Positions 1-7,485 of a DNA stretch of 64,000 bases are shown here, piece after piece (position 1 is the stretch's first letter; each line of letters starts with the position of its first letter). The notes under the pieces are model-generated. The model saw only the letters and a list, made by a program, of their open reading frames with translations. It did no database searches and was not told the DNA's origin. This stretch comes from Chloroflexi bacterium HGW-Chloroflexi-10 (lineage in GTDB: Bacteria; Chloroflexota; Anaerolineae; Anaerolineales; Anaerolineaceae): NCBI GenBank assembly GCA_002840755.1, contig PHBZ01000027.1, forward strand, positions 1 through 64,000, written 5' to 3'. The translations under genes were made by a program, and so were the position numbers.

Positions 1-1
1 C

Positions 2-97
2 GGATACCATATCCGCAATGGCGTGCACGACATCACCGCTTATGACTGGTCCCAGTTTATCCGTTTTGCCAATCAACATTTCGGGTCGATCGGGTAA
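2..97 (+). CDS. C-terminal fragment, possible alpha/beta hydrolase
   Basis: The reading frame is open from the window edge to a TAA at 95-97 and gives the last 31 residues of a protein that starts outside the window. The tail carries a His followed by D-I-T, then DW and an aromatic FxxFANxHF stretch. This resembles the C-terminal catalytic-histidine segment of acetylxylan-esterase or dienelactone-hydrolase-like enzymes. That reading is from pattern memory only and rests on few residues. The gene ends 88 bp before the ROK operon promoter, so it is a separate transcription unit. Confidence 0.45.
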   Translation, partial: GYHIRNGVHDITAYDWSQFIRFANQHFGSIG

Positions 98-185
98 GTA
101 TTACCCGTTTGTGAATTCCTACAGGTAGTATAAACAAGGGTGGCTGGGAATGTTAGGGCAGTACTAGAATCCCAAAATTCCCGGC

Positions 186-214
186 TTGACTTATCAATAC
201 GCCGGGGCTATAAT
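186..214 (+). promoter_or_regulatory. Sigma70-type promoter of the ROK/transketolase operon
   Basis: TTGACT at 186-191 and TATAAT at 209-214 are separated by exactly 17 bp. Transcription would start near 221, inside the palindrome at 218-234 and about 38 nt before the ROK start codon. The near-consensus boxes suggest a strong promoter that is held off by a repressor. Confidence 0.8.
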
Positions 215-217
215 TTA

Positions 218-234
218 TTAATCAATTTGATTAA
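218..234. promoter_or_regulatory. Palindromic operator, probable ROK binding site
   Basis: TTAATCAATTTGATTAA is a perfect 17-bp palindrome (8-bp arms around a central T). It starts 4 bp after the -10 box, so it covers the predicted transcription start. It lies directly before the ROK repressor gene, which fits autoregulation: a repressor bound here would block the whole downstream operon until an inducing sugar releases it. Confidence 0.7.
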
Positions 235-258
235 TTATAAAAACCTATCGGAGCCGTC

Positions 259-1497
259 ATGGGCAGCAATCAAGTAACCGCCAAATCGCACAATATCCGT
301 TCAATCCTGAAGACGTTACTGCACCAAAGGCAGATCTCCCGCGTGGAGTTGGCCGGCATCACCGGGTTAACCACGGCGACAATTACCAACTTGGTGAACG
401 AATTGCTGCGCCAGGGTGTGGTCCGCGAAGAAGGCATAGAACTTTCCGACTCCCCCCGCGTTGGACGACCGCGCATGGTCCTGGAACTGATTCCCAAAGC
501 GCGTTACGCCATTGGCGTGCATATCGGCATTGGTGAATTCCGTGTGATCATCACCGACCTGATCGCCAAACCGATTGCTGAGTCAACCATACAATACGAA
601 GTCTGCCAGGATGCTGCTGTTGTGATCGATGCAATCATTCGACAAATCAAACACCTGGTTCAGCAAAACGGAATCCCAAACGAAACCATCATCGGCATCG
701 GAGTGGGCGCTTCCGGATTGGTAAATGTAGAAACCGGTGTAAATATCAACGCGCCTAATTTGTGCTGGCAGGACATTCCCCTGCGGGATATGATCAGCCA
801 TGGAACCGGTTTCCCGGTAATAGTCGATAACAATGTGCGCCTGATGAGCCTCGCTGAAGCCATGTTTGGCGACGGGAAAAGTGTCAATGCTATGGCCTTT
901 GTCTATGCCAGAATCGGAGTTGGAGCAGGCCTGGTGGTCAATGGCAGTCTGTACCGCGGCATGGCAGCCGGCGCCGGAGAAATTGGGCATTCGGTCGTTA
1001 TTCCGGATGGCGGTGAAATCTGCCGTTGCGGCAACCACGGCTGCCTGGAAACGCTCGTCTCCGAACCAGCCATCATCCGCCTGGCGCAACAATTGGCCGA
1101 AGCCAACCCGGACGGAATTATGGCTCGAGAACTTCAAAACGGCAATGGTAGCCTGATTGATCACGTCTTTGCCGCCGCGCAGGCTGGCGACATAGCTGTT
1201 CTGGAAATGCTTAAGGATCGGGCGCGTTATTTTGGTATTGCCCTGGCCAACCTGGTCAATATTCTCAACCCAGAAATGATTGTTCTGGGTGGACTACTGG
1301 TTCAAGGAGAAGCCTATATGCTGCCGGTTATTCAAAATACGGTACGCAAATGCGCTTTCAGTCACATGGGAGATCAGGTAGAAATTCGCACTACTCGCTT
1401 CGGTCATCAGACCGGAGTGATTGGTGCTGCCGCCTTCGCATTAAACACGTTCTTTTATGATTCCATTGAATTTTCAGAACAGGAAAAAACAATTTGA
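259..1497 (+). CDS. ROK family transcriptional repressor
   Basis: This 412-residue protein has an N-terminal winged helix-turn-helix (about residues 10-75, with the SRVELAGITGLTTATITNLV segment) and a C-terminal ROK sugar-kinase-like domain. Visible ROK marks are the VDNNVRL segment, the IGVGAGLVVNG segment and the zinc-binding CRCGNHGCLE motif. The length is typical of NagC/XylR-type regulators rather than ROK kinases, which lack the helix-turn-helix. The ATG at 259 has a GGAG five bases upstream. It is first in the operon, and its TGA overlaps the TTG start of the next gene by 4 bp. It probably senses the sugar, or an intermediate, handled by the downstream isomerase and transketolase. The ligand cannot be read from the sequence. 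Confidence 0.93.
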   Translation: MGSNQVTAKSHNIRSILKTLLHQRQISRVELAGITGLTTATITNLVNELLRQGVVREEGIELSDSPRVGRPRMVLELIPKARYAIGVHIGIGEFRVIITDLIAKPIAESTIQYEVCQDAAVVIDAIIRQIKHLVQQNGIPNETIIGIGVGASGLVNVETGVNINAPNLCWQDIPLRDMISHGTGFPVIVDNNVRLMSLAEAMFGDGKSVNAMAFVYARIGVGAGLVVNGSLYRGMAAGAGEIGHSVVIPDGGEICRCGNHGCLETLVSEPAIIRLAQQLAEANPDGIMARELQNGNGSLIDHVFAAAQAGDIAVLEMLKDRARYFGIALANLVNILNPEMIVLGGLLVQGEAYMLPVIQNTVRKCAFSHMGDQVEIRTTRFGHQTGVIGAAAFALNTFFYDSIEFSEQEKTI

Positions 1498-2825
1498 AAA
1501 ATATTGCCATAATACCGATTGCCCGCACCACCTTTGATATCCCTTATGCTACCGAGATGTTTCAGCGTACCCGGAATGTTCTTTCGCAACAAGGTTTCTC
1601 CCTCAGTGGTCCCAATGAGCTGGTTACAGACACCGCCCAAATTCCCGCAATTCTGCAGGAGTTATCGGCTGTGCCTTACGACCTGATGGTGCTGCTGTAT
1701 TGCTCCTTCGCTGACAGTTCAATGGCCAAACAGATCGTGGAAACAACCAGCGTACCGGTGCTCTTATGGGCCTTCCCGGAGGAACCCACCGGCGGCAGGC
1801 TGCGGTTGAATTCACTGTGCGGGATAAATCTGACCGGGCATTCCCTGCATCGCGCCAATAAAGCCTACGATTACCTGTATACCCTGCCGGAAGATCCGGT
1901 TGCCCTCGAAAAAATCAGTATACTTGCCAATGCCGGTTATGCCATCCGCACCCTGCGGGGCGCACGAATCGGGCGTTTTGGGCAACACCCCAACGGTTTC
2001 GACAGTTGCATTCCTAACCAGGATGGTTTGCTGAACAAACTCGGCGTGGAACTGGTTCAGGTGGAACTGAATGATTTCTTCCAGCGCGTGCAAGCCGTGC
2101 CGCAAACCAGCATGGACCCCATTCACCAGCAATTGACTCAAGAGCTGGATGGCCTGGAAGCGCTGGATCAACCTGCGCTCAACGGCACACTGCGCACCTA
2201 TCTGGCTTTACAGCAGGTGGCCCAAGAAGAAAATATGAACGGGATGGCCGTTCGCTGCTGGCCCGAATTCTTTACCGAATTGGGCTGCGCAGCCTGCGGT
2301 GCTATGTCGATGATGACCAACCAGTTGATCCCCTGCTCTTGCGAGGCGGATATCAACGGCACTGTCACCCAATTGATGCTGCAAGCACTCAGTGGCGAAA
2401 GCGCATTTGGCACCGACCTGGTACACATGGATATGGCAGCGGATACCGCAGTACTGTGGCACTGTGGGCTGGCCCCCCTATCCATGGCCGACCCGCTGCT
2501 CAAACCGCGCGGCATAGTGCACACCAACCGTAAATTACCCCTGCTGATGGAATTCACGCTCAAACCGGGTACGGTCACCCTGGCGCGTCTGAGTGAGGCA
2601 ACTACCCAATTCGAATTGGTCATCGGCAAGGGCGAAATGCTGCGCGCCGAGAAACAATTCTCTGGTACTTCAGGCCTTATCCGTTTTGACAAACCGGTTT
2701 CCAATGTTCTGGATACGATCATGAGCCACGGATTGGAACACCATGTTTCACTCACATACGGCAATTACACGGCAGAACTAGCCGTGATAGCACGTTATCT
2801 CAAAATCCCTACCCTCACGCTTTAA
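1494..2825 (+). CDS. L-fucose/arabinose isomerase-family ketol isomerase
   Basis: The 443-residue protein belongs to the fucose/arabinose isomerase-like superfamily. It has a Rossmann-like N-terminal half and a C-terminal half with the VRCWPEFFTELGCAACGAMS segment and CEADINGTVTQLML, where the acidic residues would bind the divalent metal. It is shorter than classical FucI (about 590 residues), as are many uncharacterised members. Such enzymes interconvert aldoses and ketoses without phosphorylation. The start is TTG at 1494, overlapping the ROK stop (TTGA), which indicates translational coupling. Position directly before a split transketolase and an RpiB-like enzyme suggests it makes the ketose that transketolase cleaves. 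In a sulfosugar pathway this would be sulfoquinovose to sulfofructose. That substrate is inferred from context; the superfamily call is firmer. Confidence 0.8.
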   Translation: MKNIAIIPIARTTFDIPYATEMFQRTRNVLSQQGFSLSGPNELVTDTAQIPAILQELSAVPYDLMVLLYCSFADSSMAKQIVETTSVPVLLWAFPEEPTGGRLRLNSLCGINLTGHSLHRANKAYDYLYTLPEDPVALEKISILANAGYAIRTLRGARIGRFGQHPNGFDSCIPNQDGLLNKLGVELVQVELNDFFQRVQAVPQTSMDPIHQQLTQELDGLEALDQPALNGTLRTYLALQQVAQEENMNGMAVRCWPEFFTELGCAACGAMSMMTNQLIPCSCEADINGTVTQLMLQALSGESAFGTDLVHMDMAADTAVLWHCGLAPLSMADPLLKPRGIVHTNRKLPLLMEFTLKPGTVTLARLSEATTQFELVIGKGEMLRAEKQFSGTSGLIRFDKPVSNVLDTIMSHGLEHHVSLTYGNYTAELAVIARYLKIPTLTL

Positions 2826-2846
2826 TGTTATGGAGGCTATAACCTG

Positions 2847-3665
2847 ATGTTGGATGAACAGACTTTAAAAGAACTTACCGCGAAAGCCAAAGAAATTCGA
2901 GCATTGACCATCGATGAGATCGGTTTTCTGGGCGTTGGTCATATAGGCGGCGCTATGTCGGTGGTTGAAGTGCTCACCATGCTCTATTACCGCCACATGC
3001 GCATCGACCCTGCCGATCCGCGCAAACGCGACCGCGATCAACTGGTGCTTTCCAAAGGACATGCCGGGCCGGCGCTTTACTGCGTTCTGGCAGATAAAGG
3101 CTATTTCCCAAAAGAATGGCTGCATACCCTCAACCAGGGTGGCACACGCTTGCCCAGCCATTGTGACCGAAACTTAACCCCGGGGATTGATATGACTACC
3201 GGTTCACTTGGCCAGGGGCTATCCTCCTCCATTGGGATTGCTCTGGGCAACCGCATTGATGGGATCAATAGTAAAGTATTTGTCATCATCGGCGATGGAG
3301 AATCCAATGAAGGCCAGGTTTGGGAAGCTGCTCAGGCAGCCGCTCAATTCAAACTTAACCACCTGATCGCCTTCACCGATTACAACAAAATCCAATTAGA
3401 TGGCTTTATGTATGAAATCATGAACATCGAAGACCTGACCGCCAAGTGGCTCAGTTTTGGTTGGTTTGTACAGCGCGTCAACGGGCACGACCTGGCACAA
3501 ATTGACCTGGCGATTGAACGAGCTAAACAGGAACCGTTACGCCCATCCATGATTGTACTTGACACCATCAAAGGCAAAGGTGTGGATTTTGCCGAAAATC
3601 TGGCATCCAATCACAACATGAAATTTGATTATGCCACCGCATTGGAAGCTATTGCGAAATTATAG
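2847..3665 (+). CDS. Transketolase, N-terminal (ThDP-binding) subunit
   Basis: At 272 residues this is the pyrophosphate-binding half of a split transketolase. It shows the histidine-rich entry segments GHIGGAMSVVE and LSKGHAGPALY, and the ThDP/Mg motif that begins GDGESNEGQVWEAA and ends near DYNKIQLDG. It must pair with the C-terminal subunit encoded next (gap 14 bp) to form the active site at their interface. The reaction moves a two-carbon ketol unit from a ketose to an aldose such as glyceraldehyde-3-phosphate. The ATG is preceded by a TGGAGG Shine-Dalgarno. It sits between the isomerase and RpiB-like genes, so its donor is probably the isomerase product. A second N/C pair lies at 12.4-14.2 kb. 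Confidence 0.93.
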   Translation: MLDEQTLKELTAKAKEIRALTIDEIGFLGVGHIGGAMSVVEVLTMLYYRHMRIDPADPRKRDRDQLVLSKGHAGPALYCVLADKGYFPKEWLHTLNQGGTRLPSHCDRNLTPGIDMTTGSLGQGLSSSIGIALGNRIDGINSKVFVIIGDGESNEGQVWEAAQAAAQFKLNHLIAFTDYNKIQLDGFMYEIMNIEDLTAKWLSFGWFVQRVNGHDLAQIDLAIERAKQEPLRPSMIVLDTIKGKGVDFAENLASNHNMKFDYATALEAIAKL

Positions 3666-3679
3666 GTAAGGAGCTTAGT

Positions 3680-4639
3680 ATGAGTAACCAACTGGAAATG
3701 CGTGCCGTATATACAGAAACCCTGTTAAATCTGGGACGAGCGGATGAGCGTATCGTATTGCTGGAAGCTGACCTGATGCGAGCTACCGGCACTAAAAGCT
3801 TTAAGGATGAATATCCCCAGCGCACCTTCAATGTGGGTGTTGCCGAGGCCAATATGGTCAGCGTGGCAGCCGGGCTTTCCACAACCGGAAAGATCCCCTT
3901 TGCCAATACATTCGCCTGCTTTGCGGCGCGACGCACCTATGATCAATTTTTCATCTCCGCCAATTACGCCCGTTTGAATGTCAAACTGGTTGGCAGTGAC
4001 CCGGGTGTGACCGCCGCTTTGAATGGGGGAACCCACATGGCTTTTGAAGACCTGGGTATTATGCGCACTATCCCCAAACTCGTCGTTTTTGAACCGAGTG
4101 ACCCGGTTTCACTGCGTGAATTGGTGCATTGTGCCGCCGCACACCAGGGCTGCACCTATATGCGCCTGCACCGCGGCCCGACGAATACACTGTACGATAA
4201 TTCAGAAACCTTTGAATTGGGCAAGGGTAAGGTCTTGCGCAACGGAAAGGATATCGCTCTGATCGCCACCGGCGCTGTTATGCTCAATGAAGCCTTGCAG
4301 GCCGCTGAAATGTTAGCCAACCAGGGTATCTCCGCTACAGTGGTGGATATGCACACCATCAAACCGATCGACCGTGATTTGGTGATCCACCTGGCGCAGG
4401 AATGCGGCGCGATCGTTACCTGTGAAAATCATCAGGTCATCAACGGGCTAGGGTCTGCCGTCGCCGAAGTGCTGGTAGAAGAGATTCCCGCCCCGATGAG
4501 CCGTGTTGGTGTCAAGGAAATGTTTGGTGAAGTAGGGACCGTAGATTATCTCAAAGAACGTTTTGGCCTGACGGCGGCAGTCATCTGCGCCCAGGCAGAA
4601 CAGTTATTGGAAAAGAAAAAAGCTGCCTTACCTGCATAA
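3680..4639 (+). CDS. Transketolase, C-terminal (pyrimidine/TK_C) subunit
   Basis: This 319-residue protein is the partner half of the split transketolase. It contains the pyrimidine-binding domain (NVGVAEANMVSVAAGLS, where the glutamate activates ThDP), the ARLNVKLVGSDPG and THMAFEDLGIMR segments, and the C-terminal domain (VDMHTIKPIDRDLV, CENHQVINGLG). The MRLHRGPTNTLYD segment would face the substrate. It follows the N-subunit by 14 bp with a good AAGGAG, and the RpiB-like gene starts 12 bp downstream, so all are cotranscribed. The identity is clear; whether the substrate is a pentulose phosphate or a sulfosugar cannot be read from these residues. Confidence 0.93.
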   Translation: MSNQLEMRAVYTETLLNLGRADERIVLLEADLMRATGTKSFKDEYPQRTFNVGVAEANMVSVAAGLSTTGKIPFANTFACFAARRTYDQFFISANYARLNVKLVGSDPGVTAALNGGTHMAFEDLGIMRTIPKLVVFEPSDPVSLRELVHCAAAHQGCTYMRLHRGPTNTLYDNSETFELGKGKVLRNGKDIALIATGAVMLNEALQAAEMLANQGISATVVDMHTIKPIDRDLVIHLAQECGAIVTCENHQVINGLGSAVAEVLVEEIPAPMSRVGVKEMFGEVGTVDYLKERFGLTAAVICAQAEQLLEKKKAALPA

Positions 4640-4651
4640 AAAGGAGTTAGC

Positions 4652-5137
4652 ATGACACAAAAAATGACCATCGCAATTGCATCCGATCTTTCCGGTTTCC
4701 CTTTGAAACAGGCCATTGTCGAACATCTGAAGCAGCGTGATGATATAAACCTGCTGGATTACGGAATCGAATCAGCTGAACAACCCAGGCCTTACTTTGA
4801 ACAGGCACCCAAAGTGGCCCAGGCCATTCAGGATGGAAGCGCTGAGAAGGGTATCCTAATCTGCGGCACCGGCCAGGGTATGGCCATCGTGGCCAATAAA
4901 CACAAAGGTGTCTATGCCTGTGTGGTGGATGATCTTTTCTCGGGCGAACGCGCTAAAATCGTCAACAACGCCAATATCATCACCATGGGTGGATGGATCA
5001 CTGCGCCGTTTCTGGGTACCCAGATTGTGGATGCCTGGCTAAGTGTGCAATTTACCCAGAAGATGGAATTTAAAAAGGATTTTCTGACCAATGCTTTTCA
5101 ACAAGTACAAGCCTTGGAAGAAAAACACTTCAAATAA
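4652..5137 (+). CDS. RpiB/LacAB-like sugar isomerase with altered phosphate site
   Basis: The 161-residue protein keeps the RpiB/LacAB core: IAIASDLSGFPLK at the N-terminus and ILICGTGQGMAIVANK with catalytic Cys71. It departs from standard RpiB where phosphate is bound. The SDHAGF histidine is Leu13, the HNDAN motif reads VNNAN (residues 104-108), and the arginine-rich FEGGRHxRR tail is replaced by MEFKKD around 138-143. Classical RpiB interconverts ribose- and ribulose-5-phosphate. Loss of these residues suggests an aldose/ketose pair that is not a 5-phosphate sugar. In the sulfo-transketolase pathway an RpiB-family enzyme (SqwI, as I recall) isomerises 4-sulfoerythrose. With its neighbours this is the best assignment, but it is an inference. 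Confidence 0.8.
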   Translation: MTQKMTIAIASDLSGFPLKQAIVEHLKQRDDINLLDYGIESAEQPRPYFEQAPKVAQAIQDGSAEKGILICGTGQGMAIVANKHKGVYACVVDDLFSGERAKIVNNANIITMGGWITAPFLGTQIVDAWLSVQFTQKMEFKKDFLTNAFQQVQALEEKHFK

Positions 5138-5244
5138 CCAGTTTCTTTTCAAGGTGAAACCAGGCAACACCAGGTTAACACCCGGTAACCGCTTTCAATT
5201 TTTTGCCGTTACATAAATACCCAAAACAAGAGGAGTGATATTTG

Positions 5245-7431
5245 ATGGGCGAGTATTTCAATCGTGAATCAATCAATGCACAAAGCGGTTTACACCGGAT
5301 GGCTTCTGTAAAACCACAACAACCCATTCCCGGGGGGATGCGTTTTTACAGTGAATCCGGCCCGCTGGATATTTATTTTTACGCTCCAGGTGTCATCCGT
5401 TTTCATTTTCAGGTCGGGGAAGTGCCGGATTATGGCATTCTGATCGGGGAGCCGCAAGATGTAGCTTGCGAAGTAATTCCAACCACTGCTGGCTTGATCT
5501 TAAAATCGGCTGATGTGGAATTGGAAGTCATCCTTTCTCCCTTCTCTTTCCGCCTTAAAAAAGAGGGCAAAGACCTGTTGGAAAGTATCAACGACCGAAG
5601 CATGGAAGGTCCAACCCGCTTCCATGCTTTTGCCCGCGGTGAAGAAGACACCTGGCAGGTATCTGTGGCATTGAAAAGTGGAGAGGCAGTTTACGGTCTT
5701 GGAGAGAAATTCGGCAAACTCAACCACCGCGGTGAAATGCTTACCAGTTGGAACCATGATGCACTCAGTGTCAATGCGGAACGATCCTACAAAAACAACC
5801 CGTTTGCTTGGTCACCCGCCGGCTGGGGTATCTTCGTTCACACCCCCAGTCGTGTAAAACATGCCGTTGGCTATAGTGTCTGGTCGCATCGCAGCTATAT
5901 TGTCCAAGTGGAAGACACCAATCTGGATTTCTTCCTGTTTGCCTGTGATTCTCCGGCAGCGATTCTGGAGTCTTACACCAATTTCACCGGAAAATCTCCG
6001 CGTCTACCGCTGTGGAGCTACGGTGTATGGCTTGGGCGCGCGTTCTACCGCACCGCCGATGAATTATTGAGCGTAGTTTCAGAAATGCGTGCAAAAAATA
6101 TCCCGCTGGATGTGGTTCTGCTGGATGGGCGCGCCTGGCATAAAATGGAGACTCGTTTTGATTTCTCCTGGGATCCGGAGCGTTACCCCGACCCTGCTGG
6201 TTTTATGGCAAAATTAAAAGAACACAATGTGCGTCTGTGTCTGTGGGAATATACCTACATTTCTACCTTTAACCCGCTCTTTAATGAACTTGCCAACCGC
6301 GGTTTTTTGCTCAAAACCACAGACGGACGCCCTTATGTGCATTACTGGACACCTGAACCGTTTGAAACACTGCTCCCCCAGCTTTGCCCCAGCGGAATCA
6401 TCGATCTGACCAATCCGCAGGCGTATGAATGGTTCCGCGACCAGCACAAAGCGCTCTTTGAATTGGGCGTTGCCGTGATGAAAACCGATTTCGGTGAAGC
6501 CATCCCCGAACACGTGGTTGCCTTTAATGGGGATAGCGGTAAGCGCCTGCACAATATTTATGCACTGATCTATAACCGGTGTGTCTTTGAAGCTACCCAA
6601 TTATACGGCAACGGTGAAGCCCTGGTATGGGGCCGTTCCGGATGGGCTGGCAGCCAGCGCTACCCGATGGGCTGGGGTGGTGATCCGCAATCTGACTGGG
6701 AGGGTCTTGCCGCCAGTATCCGCGGCGTGCAATCCTGGGGAATGAGCGGTGTGCCCTTTTCCGCGCATGATATCGGCGGTTGGTATGGCACGCTGAATGA
6801 TCCGGAATTGTTTGTACGTTGGACGCAAGCTGGTGTGCTCACCTCGCATACCCGTTTTCATGGCACCAGCCCACGTGAACCCTGGATTTTTGGCGAAGAG
6901 ATAGAAAAAATAGTCAGCGAATGGATCCGCTTACGCTACCGCCTGATTCCCTACCTTCGCAGTTGCGAACAGGAAGCCGGAAAAAATGGTTTACCGGTAG
7001 TTCGCGCTATGGCGTTGGCTTTTCCAAAGGAACAGGCAGCCTGGGCTTTTGAAGAGCAGTACATGCTCGGACCAGCCTTGCTGGTTGCCCCGGTAATCCA
7101 ACCCGGCGGACAGGTGGATGTCTACCTGCCAAAAGGCAATTGGTATCATCTATGGAGTGGAAAGAAGTACACTGGCGGACAGGTTGTTTCCTTTAACAAC
7201 TTTCCCCTGGACCAGATTCCCGTCTTTGGGCGCGAGGGTTCCTGGCTGCCTCTCGGCCCGGTGGTGCAACACACCGATGAACTATATGACAAGGAAATTC
7301 TTGAGGAATTATGGGCATTTGGCGAACCCCAACCCTTCTACGGCCTGCTGACCGAAGAAATCACCCTGGAAGATAAGGACGGCAAACACCATTTCCGTTT
7401 ACCACCAGCGGTGAAACTAAAACATTTCTAA
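5245..7431 (+). CDS. Glycoside hydrolase family 31 (alpha-xylosidase/alpha-glucosidase-like)
   Basis: This 728-residue GH31 enzyme has an N-terminal beta-sandwich, a (beta/alpha)8 barrel and C-terminal beta domains. The nucleophile is Asp415 in KTDFGEAIP and the acid/base is Asp480 in GWGGDPQSDW; the HDIGGW segment is also present. The KTDFGE and GRSGWAGSQRYP context resembles YicI-type alpha-xylosidases more than YihQ sulfoquinovosidase. The Arg-x-x-Trp sulfonate-binding motif I recall from YihQ is not clearly there: the region reads METRFDFSWD. No signal peptide is visible, so it acts in the cytoplasm on an imported glycoside. An in-frame TTG at 5242 is possible, but ATG 5245 has the better AGGAG spacing. 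It probably releases the sugar used by the upstream isomerase. Confidence 0.88.
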   Translation: MGEYFNRESINAQSGLHRMASVKPQQPIPGGMRFYSESGPLDIYFYAPGVIRFHFQVGEVPDYGILIGEPQDVACEVIPTTAGLILKSADVELEVILSPFSFRLKKEGKDLLESINDRSMEGPTRFHAFARGEEDTWQVSVALKSGEAVYGLGEKFGKLNHRGEMLTSWNHDALSVNAERSYKNNPFAWSPAGWGIFVHTPSRVKHAVGYSVWSHRSYIVQVEDTNLDFFLFACDSPAAILESYTNFTGKSPRLPLWSYGVWLGRAFYRTADELLSVVSEMRAKNIPLDVVLLDGRAWHKMETRFDFSWDPERYPDPAGFMAKLKEHNVRLCLWEYTYISTFNPLFNELANRGFLLKTTDGRPYVHYWTPEPFETLLPQLCPSGIIDLTNPQAYEWFRDQHKALFELGVAVMKTDFGEAIPEHVVAFNGDSGKRLHNIYALIYNRCVFEATQLYGNGEALVWGRSGWAGSQRYPMGWGGDPQSDWEGLAASIRGVQSWGMSGVPFSAHDIGGWYGTLNDPELFVRWTQAGVLTSHTRFHGTSPREPWIFGEEIEKIVSEWIRLRYRLIPYLRSCEQEAGKNGLPVVRAMALAFPKEQAAWAFEEQYMLGPALLVAPVIQPGGQVDVYLPKGNWYHLWSGKKYTGGQVVSFNNFPLDQIPVFGREGSWLPLGPVVQHTDELYDKEILEELWAFGEPQPFYGLLTEEITLEDKDGKHHFRLPPAVKLKHF

Positions 7432-7485
7432 TTGGAAACCAGATGATATCTCTGCAACTTAATACTCCCCAGAAAGGACAGCCCC

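Noticed and set aside
583..1164. Long open frame on the minus strand inside the ROK gene
   Set aside because: It lies antisense to a clear ROK gene and has no recognisable domain.
5245..7431. Calling the GH31 gene a sulfoquinovosidase (yihQ)
   Set aside because: The sulfonate-binding Arg/Trp motif I recall is not seen and the catalytic context is YicI-like; only the operon suggests it.
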